Below, in pieces: positions 54,201-61,600 of a stretch of 64,000 bases of DNA. This DNA is from Rhabdornis inornatus (taxonomy: Eukaryota; Chordata; Aves; Passeriformes; Rhabdornithidae). Under the pieces are notes generated by a model. That model did not search any database and was not told where the DNA came from. It saw nothing but the letters and a program-made list of their open reading frames with translations. The stretch covers positions 1-64,000 of the forward strand of contig VWZS01007554.1 of NCBI GenBank assembly GCA_013397075.1. The letters run 5' to 3'. The translations under genes were made by a program, and so were the position numbers. The first letter of the stretch is position 1; each line of letters opens with the position of its first letter.

Positions 54201-54239
54201 GAAGCATTGCTTGTTTACACTGAAAGGACAGGCACATAA
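27..54239 (+). CDS. TMEM241: TMEM241, Golgi nucleotide-sugar-transporter-like protein (15 coding exons, 296 aa, complete)
   Basis: Join of 27-98, 3585-3631, 5374-5451, 9756-9837, 13051-13128, 14487-14512, 16185-16236, 17364-17412, 19400-19445, 20401-20436, 26617-26651, 27856-27925, 30629-30722, 50723-50787 and 54179-54239. The coding sum is 891 nt, which is 296 codons plus TAA; every phase joins and every intron is GT-AG. The product is strongly hydrophobic, with about nine or ten membrane segments and a short polar C-terminus (ERTGT). It matches human TMEM241 as I remember it along its whole length, for example VGIIYAGSRALSRL, DFPFLYFYRFH and GEALLV. The family is a distant SLC35/VRG4-type nucleotide-sugar transporter. 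A Golgi UDP-GlcNAc transport role affecting mannose-6-phosphate tagging of lysosomal proteins such as NPC2 has been reported in mammals. The GALNK motif of GDP-mannose transporters is not visible. No frameshift or internal stop is present. Confidence 0.96.
99..3584 (+). other. TMEM241: Intron 1 (3,486 bp)
   Basis: GT-AG intron. Its first ~130 bases belong to the CpG island and the rest is AT-rich unique-looking sequence. Around 2362-2430 there is a degenerate run of ACATCATTAC/ACTACATT-like units. No exon, RNA gene or recognisable transposon was found. Confidence 0.85.
3585..3631 (+). CDS. TMEM241: TMEM241 exon 2 (residues 25-40)
   Basis: 47 nt between acceptor tttccag and donor gtaagt. Encodes YVLSVLQFTYPTLFQ plus two bases of a Gly codon. 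The YPTLFQGWQ motif across the exon 2/3 junction is a TMEM241 signature and sits between the first two membrane helices. Confidence 0.95.
3632..5373 (+). other. TMEM241: Intron 2 (1,742 bp)
   Basis: GT-AG intron of AT-rich unique-looking sequence. An AATAAA occurs about 130 bp in but has no convincing downstream element. Nothing else was recognised. Confidence 0.85.
5374..5451 (+). CDS. TMEM241: TMEM241 exon 3 (residues 40-66)
   Basis: 78 nt between tttcag and gtactg. Completes Gly40, then WQTLVGGLLLHISWKLGWVE, the second membrane helix and the following loop. Ends with two bases of Arg66. The WKLGWVEIN stretch is nearly identical to mammalian TMEM241. The donor (gtactg) is weaker than those of the other exons. 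Confidence 0.95.
5985..5994. promoter_or_regulatory. Perfect CRE palindrome GTGACGTCAC
   Basis: The 10-bp palindrome contains the full CREB/ATF site TGACGTCA. It lies in intron 3, about 5.9 kb downstream of the start codon. CpG-containing full CREs are uncommon in AT-rich introns because methylated CpG decays, but a single site can arise by chance. Function is inferred from the motif only. Confidence 0.3.
7118..7240. repeat. A/C-rich low-complexity tract in intron 3
   Basis: The stretch is almost entirely A and C (CCAACCAAA, AACAAAAAAAC and similar units), with some G/T interruptions. It is a simple-sequence-like tract with no coding or RNA features. Confidence 0.6.
9756..9837 (+). CDS. TMEM241: TMEM241 exon 4 (residues 66-93)
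   Basis: 82 nt between tttcacag and gtaaga. Completes Arg66, then SEILSWLPASVLFVGIIYAG and SRALSRL, ending in phase 0. This is the best conserved helix of the protein. It corresponds to the segment before the conserved Pro-containing motif in VRG4/SLC35D-type transporters. Confidence 0.97.
9838..13050 (+). other. TMEM241: Intron 4 (3,213 bp)
   Basis: GT-AG intron of mostly unique-looking sequence. It contains a 133-codon open frame at 12379-12780, preceded by an acceptor-like sequence. That frame is treated as unproven (see findings). Confidence 0.85.
13051..13128 (+). CDS. TMEM241: TMEM241 exon 5 (residues 94-119)
   Basis: 78 nt, phase 0 to 0, between catggcag and gtaatt. Encodes PIPVFLTVHNAAEVITCGFQ then KFVQKE. 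It lines up with the mammalian segment AIPVFLTLHNVAEVI. By position this matches the VP-F-T-basic-pair motif of SLC35D/VRG4 transporters, with His102-Asn103 where relatives have basic residues; that alignment is my inference. The first residue is Pro rather than the human Ala. Confidence 0.95.
13129..14486 (+). other. TMEM241: Intron 5 (1,358 bp)
   Basis: GT-AG intron of AT-rich unique-looking sequence. Nothing was recognised in it. Confidence 0.85.
14487..14512 (+). CDS. TMEM241: TMEM241 exon 6 (micro-exon, residues 120-128)
   Basis: Only 26 nt, between ttttttacag and gtaagc. Encodes QTSHLKVC plus two bases of Ser128, matching the mammalian KTSPAKICS loop that leads into the next helix. Skipping this exon would shift the frame. 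Confidence 0.92.
14513..16184 (+). other. TMEM241: Intron 6 (1,672 bp)
   Basis: GT-AG intron containing a sense-oriented CR1 3' end at about 14901-15180. The rest is unique-looking. Confidence 0.85.
14901..15180 (+). mobile_element. CR1 LINE fragment (3' end), sense orientation
   Basis: The order of landmarks matches the CR1 3' region: GGTCAGTCTCTTCT, then GATTCAGATTAGATATTAG, then an A-run, then ATCACCATCCCTGGAAGTGTTCAA, and finally GATCTTGAAGGTCTCTTCCA. The copy is 5'-truncated, as most CR1 copies are, and diverged. CR1 is the dominant LINE of birds, which supports the avian assignment. Confidence 0.85.
16185..16236 (+). CDS. TMEM241: TMEM241 exon 7 (residues 128-145)
   Basis: 52 nt between ctccacag and gtgagc. 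Completes Ser128, then VLFLLAAAVCLPLCDTQ. It forms the hydrophobic core of one membrane helix and the short loop after it, matching mammalian SALLLLAAAGCLP. Confidence 0.94.
16237..17363 (+). other. TMEM241: Intron 7 (1,127 bp)
   Basis: GT-AG intron; no recognisable element. Confidence 0.85.
17364..17412 (+). CDS. TMEM241: TMEM241 exon 8 (residues 146-162)
   Basis: 49 nt between tattgcag and gtaagt. Encodes FDPNGYLWALIHLICV plus one base of Gly162. FDPNGY matches the mammalian FNPDGY, and the remainder is a membrane helix. Confidence 0.95.
17413..19399 (+). other. TMEM241: Intron 8 (1,987 bp)
   Basis: GT-AG intron containing a short (CA)n microsatellite at 19113-19130. The rest is AT-rich and unassigned. 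Confidence 0.85.
19113..19130. repeat. (CA)9 microsatellite
   Basis: An uninterrupted run of CA dinucleotides about 18 bp long in intron 8. It is short, but could be length-polymorphic. Confidence 0.85.
19400..19445 (+). CDS. TMEM241: TMEM241 exon 9 (residues 162-177)
   Basis: 46 nt between attacag and gtaatg. Completes Gly162, then AYKVFHKLWKPGSL plus two bases of Ser177. GAYKV matches the mammalian GAYKIL, and a basic loop follows (K-H-K-K). Confidence 0.92.
19446..20400 (+). other. TMEM241: Intron 9 (955 bp)
   Basis: GT-AG intron with an AT-rich stretch at about 20160-20340. That stretch holds many TAATAT/ATATTA units and is close to the acceptor of exon 10. No other element was seen. 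Confidence 0.85.
20160..20340. repeat. AT-rich low-complexity stretch upstream of exon 10
   Basis: Nearly all A and T, with repeated TATAAT, AATATT and TAATAT units that can pair with one another. It ends about 60 bp before the acceptor of the 36-nt exon 10. Confidence 0.6.
20401..20436 (+). CDS. TMEM241: TMEM241 exon 10 (residues 177-189)
   Basis: 36 nt between cctctcccag and gtaaaa. Completes Ser177, then DLDQQYINYVF plus two bases of Ser189, matching mammalian DIDQQYLNYIFS. Its length is a multiple of three, so skipping it would keep the frame. Confidence 0.95.
23181..23385 (-). mobile_element. CR1 LINE fragment (3' end), antisense orientation
   Basis: Reads as the complement of a CR1 3' end. 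The landmarks in order are AGAATCATCCAGTCTTTTAGG, TTGGAGAAGAC, CCAAGCACTACCAAGCCCATCA, GGATGGTGACTCAG, CCTGTTCCAATGCTTGA and GAAGAAATTTTTCCTAAT. It is truncated at the right, where a 10-bp-arm hairpin begins. Confidence 0.88.
23560..23588. repeat. TA-rich simple repeat
   Basis: Alternating T and A interrupted by single TT/AA steps; a short AT microsatellite-like tract in intron 10. Confidence 0.75.
26245..26472 (+). mobile_element. CR1 LINE fragment (3' end), sense orientation
   Basis: Contains GGAAAAACTTCTTCACTAGG, GACAAGTTACCCAGAGAGGTGTGGGA and AAGGTGACTCCTTTCCAA-like landmarks of the CR1 3' region. It is strongly diverged and 5'-truncated. It ends about 145 bp upstream of exon 11. Confidence 0.75.
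26617..26651 (+). CDS. TMEM241: TMEM241 exon 11 (residues 189-201)
   Basis: 35 nt between attttttag and gtaaag. Completes Ser189, then VVLLASASHPA plus one base of Gly201, matching mammalian SVVLLAFASHPTG. It is the end of a membrane helix. Confidence 0.94.
26652..27855 (+). other. TMEM241: Intron 11 (1,204 bp)
   Basis: GT-AG intron; no recognisable element. Confidence 0.85.
27856..27925 (+). CDS. TMEM241: TMEM241 exon 12 (residues 201-224)
   Basis: 70 nt between tccctcag and gtaaca. Completes Gly201, then DLFSALDFPFLYFYRFHSSC and CA plus two bases of Ser224. The DFPFLYFYRFH run is nearly invariant compared with human and is a strong family marker. Confidence 0.97.
27926..30628 (+). other. 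TMEM241: Intron 12 (2,703 bp)
   Basis: GT-AG intron; mostly unique-looking AT-rich sequence with nothing recognised. Confidence 0.85.
30629..30722 (+). CDS. TMEM241: TMEM241 exon 13 (residues 224-255)
   Basis: 94 nt between ccttgcag and gtaaga. Completes Ser224, then GLLGFFLMLHAVKLKSSTTS and GQYAAWSFLAK, phase 0 at the end. Matches mammalian GFLGFFLMFSTVKLK...GQCAAWIFFAK. The reading frame stays open past the donor to a stop at 30858-30860. Confidence 0.96.
31210..32240 (+). mobile_element. CR1 LINE fragment (RT end plus 3' region), sense orientation
   Basis: The longest transposon copy in the window, about 1 kb. Landmarks of the CR1 reverse-transcriptase end are visible: GTGGCACAGGGATCTGCCCT, GGGTCCTTTCCTATGCAGTA, TCTTTATTGAAGAATG, CACCAAATTGGGAGGACCTG and CAGAGGGATCTGGATAGGCT. 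The 3' region follows, with GGTTGCCCAGGAAGGCTGTG and TCCATTCCTTCTGGAATTAT. No long frame survives, so it is inactive. Small gaps relative to the consensus are likely between about 31560 and 32040. Confidence 0.88.
32719..32792. repeat. T/G-only low-complexity tract
   Basis: About 74 bases made of T and G with one C (TTTTG and TTG units) on the + strand, in intron 13. The transcript would contain a U/G-rich run, which can act as a splicing-regulator or RNA-binding tract; this is inferred only from composition. Confidence 0.75.
36910..36925. promoter_or_regulatory. Inverted AP-1-like pair (TGACTC-CAGT-GAGTCA)
   Basis: Two 6-bp inverted arms around a 4-bp spacer. The right half forms a perfect AP-1 site TGAGTCA at 36919-36925. 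It lies about 150 bp before an RFX-type palindrome. Function is inferred from the motif only. Confidence 0.3.
37078..37091. promoter_or_regulatory. Perfect RFX X-box palindrome GTTTCCATGGAAAC
   Basis: A 14-bp perfect palindrome that fits the symmetric X-box consensus GTTNCCATGGNAAC bound by RFX-family factors. It is followed within 80 bp by two TAATTA homeodomain-type cores and a CCATAACAAC half-site. It may be part of an intronic enhancer; there is no direct evidence here beyond the motif. Confidence 0.4.
43523..43556. repeat. Perfect tandem duplication of a 17-mer (CACTGTTGCCATGGTGC x2)
   Basis: Two identical adjacent 17-bp copies. Each contains GTTGCCATGG, the left part of an RFX X-box, with the right half degraded (TGCC instead of a CAAC-type end). 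Confidence 0.9.
50723..50787 (+). CDS. TMEM241: TMEM241 exon 14 (residues 256-277)
   Basis: 65 nt between gtaacag and gtaagt. Encodes VITASLSPFFFVMTANVLTI plus S and two bases of Cys277. The length and phase are exactly those expected. The start (VITASLS) matches mammalian IITAGLS, but the rest is diverged while staying hydrophobic. It is a membrane helix. This is the least similar exon, so confidence rests on frame, splice sites and position. Confidence 0.88.
50788..54178 (+). other. TMEM241: Intron 14 (3,391 bp)
   Basis: GT-AG intron. It contains the 28-bp perfect palindrome at 51254-51281; otherwise AT-rich unique-looking sequence. Confidence 0.85.
51254..51281. repeat. Perfect 28-bp palindrome (14-bp arms, no spacer)
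   Basis: TTTGTAATGTGTGG is followed directly by its exact reverse complement CCACACATTACAAA. The arms stop pairing immediately outside. It could extrude as a cruciform or act as a symmetric protein-binding site. It is not part of any transposon that I recognise. Confidence 0.97.
54179..54239 (+). CDS. TMEM241: TMEM241 exon 15, terminal coding exon (residues 277-296 and stop)
   Basis: Starts after tttacag. Completes Cys277, then LVIGGVGEALLVYTERTGT and TAA at 54237-54239. Matches mammalian CLLLGALGEALLVFSER. It is the last membrane helix plus a five-residue polar tail. The tail differs from the human KSS ending. Confidence 0.96.
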
Positions 54240-54890
54240 AGAGGAACCAGATCTCACCAGCTGGAAAAGAGCTGACTTGCAGCCTAGAGACACTACCATG
54301 AAAAAAAAAGCGGCAGCAGGAATGAAGAAGTGCAACCAAACATGAGGAAAGGGATCTATTGTTTTTTTTAATTAAGAAAATAACGTATGCTATTAATAGT
54401 GCTGGTAAGGGAGCAGCATGGTTGGCAAAGATGGTAAGGAGCCTTTGCCTCAAAGCACAAGACAAACTATATCAGATTGATGTGGTAAAGGAAAAATTGC
54501 ACTGTCTCATTCTGATGGCTCTGTGTGAGCACCACTCAGTAGCAGCTCCTTGCACAGGGAACTAAACTCAGGAAAAGCAGCATTCCCCACTGGATGCCCT
54601 CAGTGTTTTGTTGTTTTTTTTTTTTTGTTTGAAGCAGACAGCAGGTCATACCAAACAGTGTCAGACCCCAGATCCTGCCATGAATTCAGGATCTGGAAGG
54701 ATGGATTTTGCTTCCAACTGTTCTGTAAGCAGCAAGCTGCCACACATAGGTCTCTAGTCATGTTGTCTGAACTGGCACAGGGACTGAGGCCAAGGGGCTT
54801 GTGGAGATAATCCCCTTCTGGAACTGTAGCAGTTTGACAGCTTTGCAGAAAGGGAAAATCAGCAATAAATCTCAATATCTGTAATGATTG
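54240..54890 (+). other. TMEM241: Probable 3' UTR of TMEM241
   Basis: Runs from the stop codon to a candidate poly(A) region. It contains a run of T near 54614-54627. The short open frames inside it have no recognisable product. The end is set by the first AATAAA after the stop; a longer UTR using an AATAAA at 55533-55538 is possible. Confidence 0.5.
54864..54869 (+). terminator. TMEM241: Candidate poly(A) signal AATAAA
   Basis: The first AATAAA downstream of the stop codon, about 625 bp after it. It is followed within 20-50 bp by a T/G-rich stretch (TGATTGCTCTTTGTG and TTTTTTTC) of the kind expected downstream of a cleavage site. Confidence 0.45.
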
Positions 54891-57800
54891 CTCTTTGTGA
54901 ATTTTTTTCTCTCCCATTCCCTGAGATTTCTCTTGAACTCTGCCAATTTTTGTCAGCTAGAGGGGGTGGAGGGACACGTACTGTTCCCAGCAGTGGTTTG
55001 TCTCTTAAATTATTGCAAGAGGAAACAAAGAACATGAACCTTGAATGAATGTCATAAAGAGTGTAAGGAAATTAATCTCAAGAGTTCTTAAAATAATTTC
55101 AGTTCTGGTAGCTTAATGGCTGTTAAAAATTAGTCTTGATATATTAAAGCCTGCAATCTATGTGAAAGTAATATTAAATGAGGAGTTTATATTGTGGGAA
55201 AGGTCCACAAGGTAAAAGGAACTTGAGAAAAAATCTTCAGTGAGGAGAGGGACTTGTCTCACATGATGTTAGATATGTAAAGTATAGTCCCCTAATCTAA
55301 GTTGACCAGGTTTCCTTCATAGTCAATGGAAGGAGGGTTGCCCTCACAGAAATGATCCTTCTTGAATAGCTTGCTGTGTTAGGAAGTGCATATCTCTCTG
55401 TAGATAGAAATTGGGTGACTAGTGTAGACGAGACACATGATTTCTACAAGGCTACAGTTACCAGAGGCATATCTGCTTCAATCTAACAAATTCTACCAGA
55501 TGGGTTTGAAAATATGCTACATTTTAATTTCAAATAAAACACCATAGGTCAGCAAAGAAGGTAAATTTTACAAATGTTTGCAGCCAGTTGCTATGACTGG
55601 AGAATTTTAGATAGAGATCAGTTGGTTTTCAGAAAAAAAGATGCTGCAAAGAGAAGCTTATAAGAGAAGTACTCTGGTCTATATTGTGCCTAAGCTTATC
55701 TCAGTTTATCATAAAAGGTCTCTTTATATGGGCATGTTGTCTGTGTATGTTGAGTCTCACTCTGGCTTGAGTTTGGCATGAGCCATTTTTTTGCCATGTG
55801 GTAAAACTCAGGTTTGGGAAGAAAGGGGGAAGAGAGTGGCAAGCATGAAAAAATAAATGATTGAACTTGAGCACTAGTCCTGAAACTAGCATGAGCCACA
55901 CAGGAAGCTGGGCCCATACTCACACCCATGACACATACAGCCATGACACAGCCAGCCATGGATCCTCATGGCATTCCAGTCTATAAATTCAGACAGTGCT
56001 GGGAGTGATGGCTGCAGCATTCTGGCTTTCCCCAGACAACTCTCTCTGCCAGCCAGTTGTGGCAATACAGTAGGATCCTTGCTGTGCCACCTTTCTGCTG
56101 ACTTTGAAGTGAATAGTGACCCTAGGAGACCTCATGGAAGAGTCCCTGCGTGATTGCCGAGGTTTTGCAATCGTAGCTGGAACCTTTGCTGTGGGAAAAG
56201 CTCATTGTGTACCTCTCTTCTTGCATAACTTTCAAGGATAGGCTCAGTCTGTTGTTTTCTTTTCCTTCCTCTATCTTGCCTATGCAGTTCATAGGAATTT
56301 ACCAAAGCAGAATACCCATTTGCTTTCTTGCTGGTGGTCTCAGTAGAAAGGCAGAGGCCAAACCAGCAGCCAGGGTTGCTGTAGCACTTTGATCAGAGGG
56401 CATCTTGGTGTGGCTGCAGAAAGCTTGTTTGACTGCAATAGGCATCTATGTTGCCTGGGCTCTGGGGCAATTCAGTCCCTGCAGATACTGCATTAGTATC
56501 CCCCTACACAGTAAGGCAGCTGCTTTTTCATTTAACTTACATATGTTAACACTGAACTGTTTAACCTTTGCTTGCATTTTTTGTGCCTTAGTGCAATGTG
56601 CTTGCATTTCTGATTTTCTCCTTGAGGTAAGTAAAAAGTGCTGGTTTAAACTGATTGCTACATAAGCAAATCAAAGAACCACCATTAGCAGTGGAGTTGG
56701 GCTCCTCTGTCAAACACGACTAGTTCAGCACCCTCTGAACCAACCCCACCTGCTTCAGGTGAGGATGACCTCTGCAGAGCAGCATGAGGCTCATCAGTCT
56801 TGCTGAAAACTCAGATTAGGGTGGAAATAGAGCTCAGTGGCCTTCAAAATCCATCTTTGCATATTTGGAGTTGTCTTAAGGTGCTAAAGGCATGGGTTGG
56901 CCTCCTTCTTGCTCAGGCTGTGGCAGAGGGAGCAGCAGAACCAGGCTCCAGTGTGGCATCTGCCTCTGAGGGAGTCCTGTGAGCCAAGGTCTGGTTCAGT
57001 GCTGCTCACAGTGAGCTGTCAAAGGGTCAGCCCTGTGCTAGGGCAAGAGGTGGTGGGGAGAGACCCTTGGGGGACTTCTGGCTGTTGGAACAAGTGGTGC
57101 CTTTCTTAACACGTGTGCTGGGTTGTGAATGCCAACCAGGAATTGGTGACCTGCAGCACTTGCAAAGCCCTGAGATGGCATCTCAGCTGCCAGTGAAGAG
57201 CAGGTCATACAAACCTAAAGGTCAGCTGTGGGAGGGCACCAAGAAGACCCTGGCTCCCCACTGCTGCCCTTGGGAAGGTGTATGTTCCCATCACTGGGAA
57301 CAGAGGGAGCAGAGACACAGAGCTGGTTGGGCTCCCTGGTCCCCACAGCCCTGGGTGAGCAGGTGATGGCAGCAGAGGAGAAATGTGGGCAGGGCAGGCA
57401 CTACTGGCTGCTTGCAGAGGTTGGGGACTGGAGGGGATGGGGTAGAGCAAACCTGGTGATTTCCTGAGAAAGCAGTGCCCTGGTTTTTCATTCAGCTCTG
57501 CCACAGAAGGAGGGATGCTGCATAATAGAGAACCCACTTCAGGGTTGTTAAAGTGATCTTCAAAGCAGGAAACCTCACAAGTTCAAGCTTAAAATGGATC
57601 TTGCAAGACTAATGAACAGTCATGTTAAGTAATTTAGAGCAGGAATATGCAAAGGCAAACCATTTATATCTAAATTACCTTTTTTCCAGTTAGTCAAAAA
57701 TACAAAGTGCCGAACACACAGCTCTGAGGAAGGAGGAGTTCCTTTAAGCTGCAGAGAAGAAATGACAGAGAGTAATGCCTGAATGCAAAGTGGTGGATCT

Positions 57801-58570
57801 GTAGCTCAGCTGATACAAAACACTCCAGATTTATCAGTATCCTTCATTTAAGGAATTTACTATTCGTGTTTTGTCAACACGAGACTAGAGAGAAAAATTG
57901 GAATGTGCTGGCCTTTCTGAGAGGCAGCAGGTGCTGGAGGCTGTGCCATCATGCCCTTTTCACATCTACTGGTTTTGATCAAACCACTGACAGAGATGGT
58001 CCTGAATCATGTCATACGTTTTTGATTCCACCTTGCTTACACTTACTTTCTAAGTGGTTTTTTTTTTCTTACAAAATAATTGGGACAAGGCTTGAATTAT
58101 CCACTGCAGTGGCATGACTCATGCATGTGGCTGGCCTTCATCATAAAGAGCATCTGCTTAAAGCCAAGTGCCATCAAAAGAAGACTTGAAGAGTAAAGCT
58201 GCTGGATATGGACTACAAGTGGATTACAAAAATGCAGGCCACAGGGATTCTATTTTGAAACAATATTCTGGATCTGGCGGCTGTAACATAGCTTCCAGCA
58301 GAAAATGTTATTAAATTAATTAAATTAACCTGATACTTAACACTGAAGTGAATCTGTTGTTGCTTATTGCTATGTTGTATTGGCAGAGAATCTATGCCAG
58401 TCTTTCAATAGAAGCTGAAAATCTGCAGTCATCTTAGCAAAAACCAATAGGAAAATATTTGAAATTATTCTTAGAAGAAGCTCTGGACCTGTTAAAATAT
58501 TTGGTAATGGATAGAATTCTGATTTACCATTATTCTTTGTAACACCTATGTCTGAGTTGGTGGATGAGTG

Positions 58571-58610
58571 TATATATATATATGTATCTATATATGTATA
58601 CACATATGTT
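58571..58610. repeat. TA/TATG-rich simple repeat
   Basis: An alternating TA run followed by TATGTATC/TATATGTATAC units; simple-sequence DNA in the intergenic region. Confidence 0.75.
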
Positions 58611-61600
58611 CTTCTTTCCCACCCTCAAACAAGAAGATCTAAAGAATTCAAGAAATGTGATGTAAACATAGCACATGCTTTGAAAAGGATGCTTCATTAA
58701 GCATTGTAGGAAAGTTAGTTGCTGGGAGCTGTACTGAGTGCTGAGGAAAGGTTTCCTCCAGCTCCTGCAAGCTAAAGGAGATGGTGGGTTGAAGAAAACT
58801 CCATGACAAATTTGCCTTGCCCAGAGCTGAATGAACAGCTTTCAAACAGATCATCTGCTACTGTGAACCAGGCAACAGGCTCAGTGTGAAACTTTAATCC
58901 TGTTCCAGAGGATAGACACAGGGACAGGCTCATTTGGTTTGAAAAGAAGGTGTGGGTGAGGGGAAGGAGATTGAGGGCAGGACTGAAAAAAATTGAGGCT
59001 GAAATACTTTTGTACAAGGAGATAAAATAGGATGAGATTTGCTTCTGAAAATGCATTTCTTATTCATAGGTTTGGAAGGGTGGGGGCTGGGGTTTTTCTT
59101 TGTGGGCTTGTTGTTTTGCTCTTTTTTAATTAGGATGTATTACAAATACATGTCTGTTTAGTCCCAAAAAGGAATTAGAGGAGCCTATGAAGGTTGTGTA
59201 ACTATTTCCATATTATTTGCCTAGTTTGAGAAGCTTAACCCTTTTTTAAACTGAATTGTCATTTTGTAAGCCTTGATTTCTTCTAGAAAATGTACTGGTT
59301 TTTGTAATAATGCTGGTAAAAAAGTTGGGCTCTCTTCCTGATCACCAGGATGGGGAATCTACCTCCTCTTCAGTATCTGTGATGGGAAGGAGTCACACTA
59401 CTCTTCTACTTATTAAAAATTGCCTTGGCTTCCATAGTAGGTGGAGTAGCCAGCCAGCATGTTAAGTTCTTGATTTGATGATATACAAAAACCCCTTTGA
59501 ACGCCGCACTGGGAGCATGATTAGCAAATTTTATCTTTTGTTCTGTCATTAAGATTTGAAAACATATAGCCCAGGAGTTGTTCAGCTGTGAACTTGCTGC
59601 CCATATAGAGAAGGCTGTATATAGAAGAATATCACAAAGTGGGTATGAGTCTCTTTCTGTGCCTCTGCCAGGCAATGGGTGAAATCCCGTAACTGCACTC
59701 ACAGATGTGACTGTGGGAGACCCTGTGACTCACTGAGCTTTTCTGCTTTCTGTTTGCCATCAGCAGTCCCGTACCTTTCATGACTCCTGAAAAACATTGC
59801 TTTGGGAGGAAGGAAAACTTGCACATTCATAGGTGAGACTAGTGAAGAAGTGGTTGCTCTACCCTAAGATTCACGTTGCTTCAAGTACTTGAGCGCCAGT
59901 ACAGCTTGGGAATCAAAGGCCAGGCCCATTTTCCTGTAGGAGTTTGATCTCTGTTTACACTTAAACTTCAGATTTCTGTACCGCTGCCGATGGGGAAAGC
60001 TGGTGCACCAAACAAGTTTGTTTATGCTGGAGTTGCAGGCAACCAGTGCCTTGTGATACCATGTAAGAACAGCACCTGCCTGGAGCAAGCTGGCTGAATA
60101 AAACAACCAGCACAACCCTTTTGAAACTGATAAGGAGAAGGGTTGAAGTTGTTTGGAGGAAATGGTTATTCAGATTGAATCTGGGTCATTAGGCAACGAA
60201 GATGGAAAGGAAAAGTGGAGAGCTGGGAATGCAGTTTGCCATGCATAAGCACAGAAGTATCACTGACACCAGTTAGACTAACAAGAGGGCTGGATTTTCT
60301 GCTAAAAGGACTGTGTTTCAGGCATGAAGTTGTGAAGCAGAAATGTTTTGGAGATTTGCAGATGTCTACTGTAAGGTCCGTGTGGCTGTAATTAGCAGTC
60401 ACATCGCAAAAGCAGAAAGCATTCATTGACTGGGGTGGGAAACCCCAGGCAAATATTTCTCAGACCTTCCTTTGAAAGCTGTGGAGACCAAGCTAGTCTG
60501 ACTAATCGTCCCCTCTAGCCCTGGCCAGAGACAGAAACCAAAAGGGACTTTTGCTGTTCCTCTGTCACATAACTTCCGGGACACCAAGGGATGAACTTGG
60601 CTTCAAACATCTCTTAAGGAGTCTCTTCTCCCTTACTGATCACCTAGAAATTGGTCTGTTCTTTGCCTTCTCAGGGAAGAGGTCTCTGTGACAGCTAACA
60701 CCACAAGTTCACAAGTTAGTAAATCAAGTTCCTTCAGGTTTGGGCAGACAGAAGAAATTTTAATTGAGATCCTTCATGCCCATAAGTCTGCAACCTTGTG
60801 GGCAGTCCAATGCCAGGAAAAAGATTATCAGCGTGTTGCCAAGGATGCTCAGCATGATCAGCCCTTACAGTGAGTTTCTCCATTTAAGATGAACGACAGA
60901 AGTGACAACCTCATTTCAGTGTCAGTGGAGATCAAGCTGGAGGTACTGCTATTATGTGACTCTGCAGGCATTGCCCTGGATCTCGCCTGCCAGCACTTGA
61001 ACGACCCTGTCTACTTGTGCAGGAAGCTTCAGCAGTTAGTAGAGAACACCCCCATAGCTGTAGTGTAAGAGACACAATACATTTTAGCAGGCAGAAGCAA
61101 ACAGCATCTTTCTTTTCTCCATTCTGCTGCTGGCTGTCCCACTGCCAGAGCCTGAGATCTGCAAATCACTCTCATAATGGCCACACAGAAAACACAGTTG
61201 AACTTTCTTTCAAACATTATGCTCCTTTTGGGTGAAGTTATTTGTTTTCCCTCACTTGATGTCTCCAGTTATGGCTAAAGAATTAGGATGTAGGATAGAC
61301 ACAGAAGCTAAACATTTCAGCAAGGCAACTTTTATTTCTTTATTATAGTTGTCTGTTCATACTGTCTTCAGCATGGGTGCTCCTTGGTCTTATTGTTGAT
61401 GATGAATAAGAACAGACTGTGCAGAGATTAACACAGATGGTTGTAGCCTCAAGACTTGACGAGCTGTTACCAAAGAAAATAAATCTCTACTTTGAAGGAG
61501 AGCCTTACACAACAGAATTTCATGTGGTTCAGCTGTATTCAGCAGGGAATATTAAAACTGCTGAGCAAAGAATTGAATGGCTCCTGTTGTGAATAGCCGT

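Noticed and set aside
54550..54917. Frames of 86 and 105 codons on opposite strands in the 3' UTR
   Set aside because: Both run over the poly(T)/poly(A) tract in the TMEM241 3' UTR, and neither resembles a known protein.
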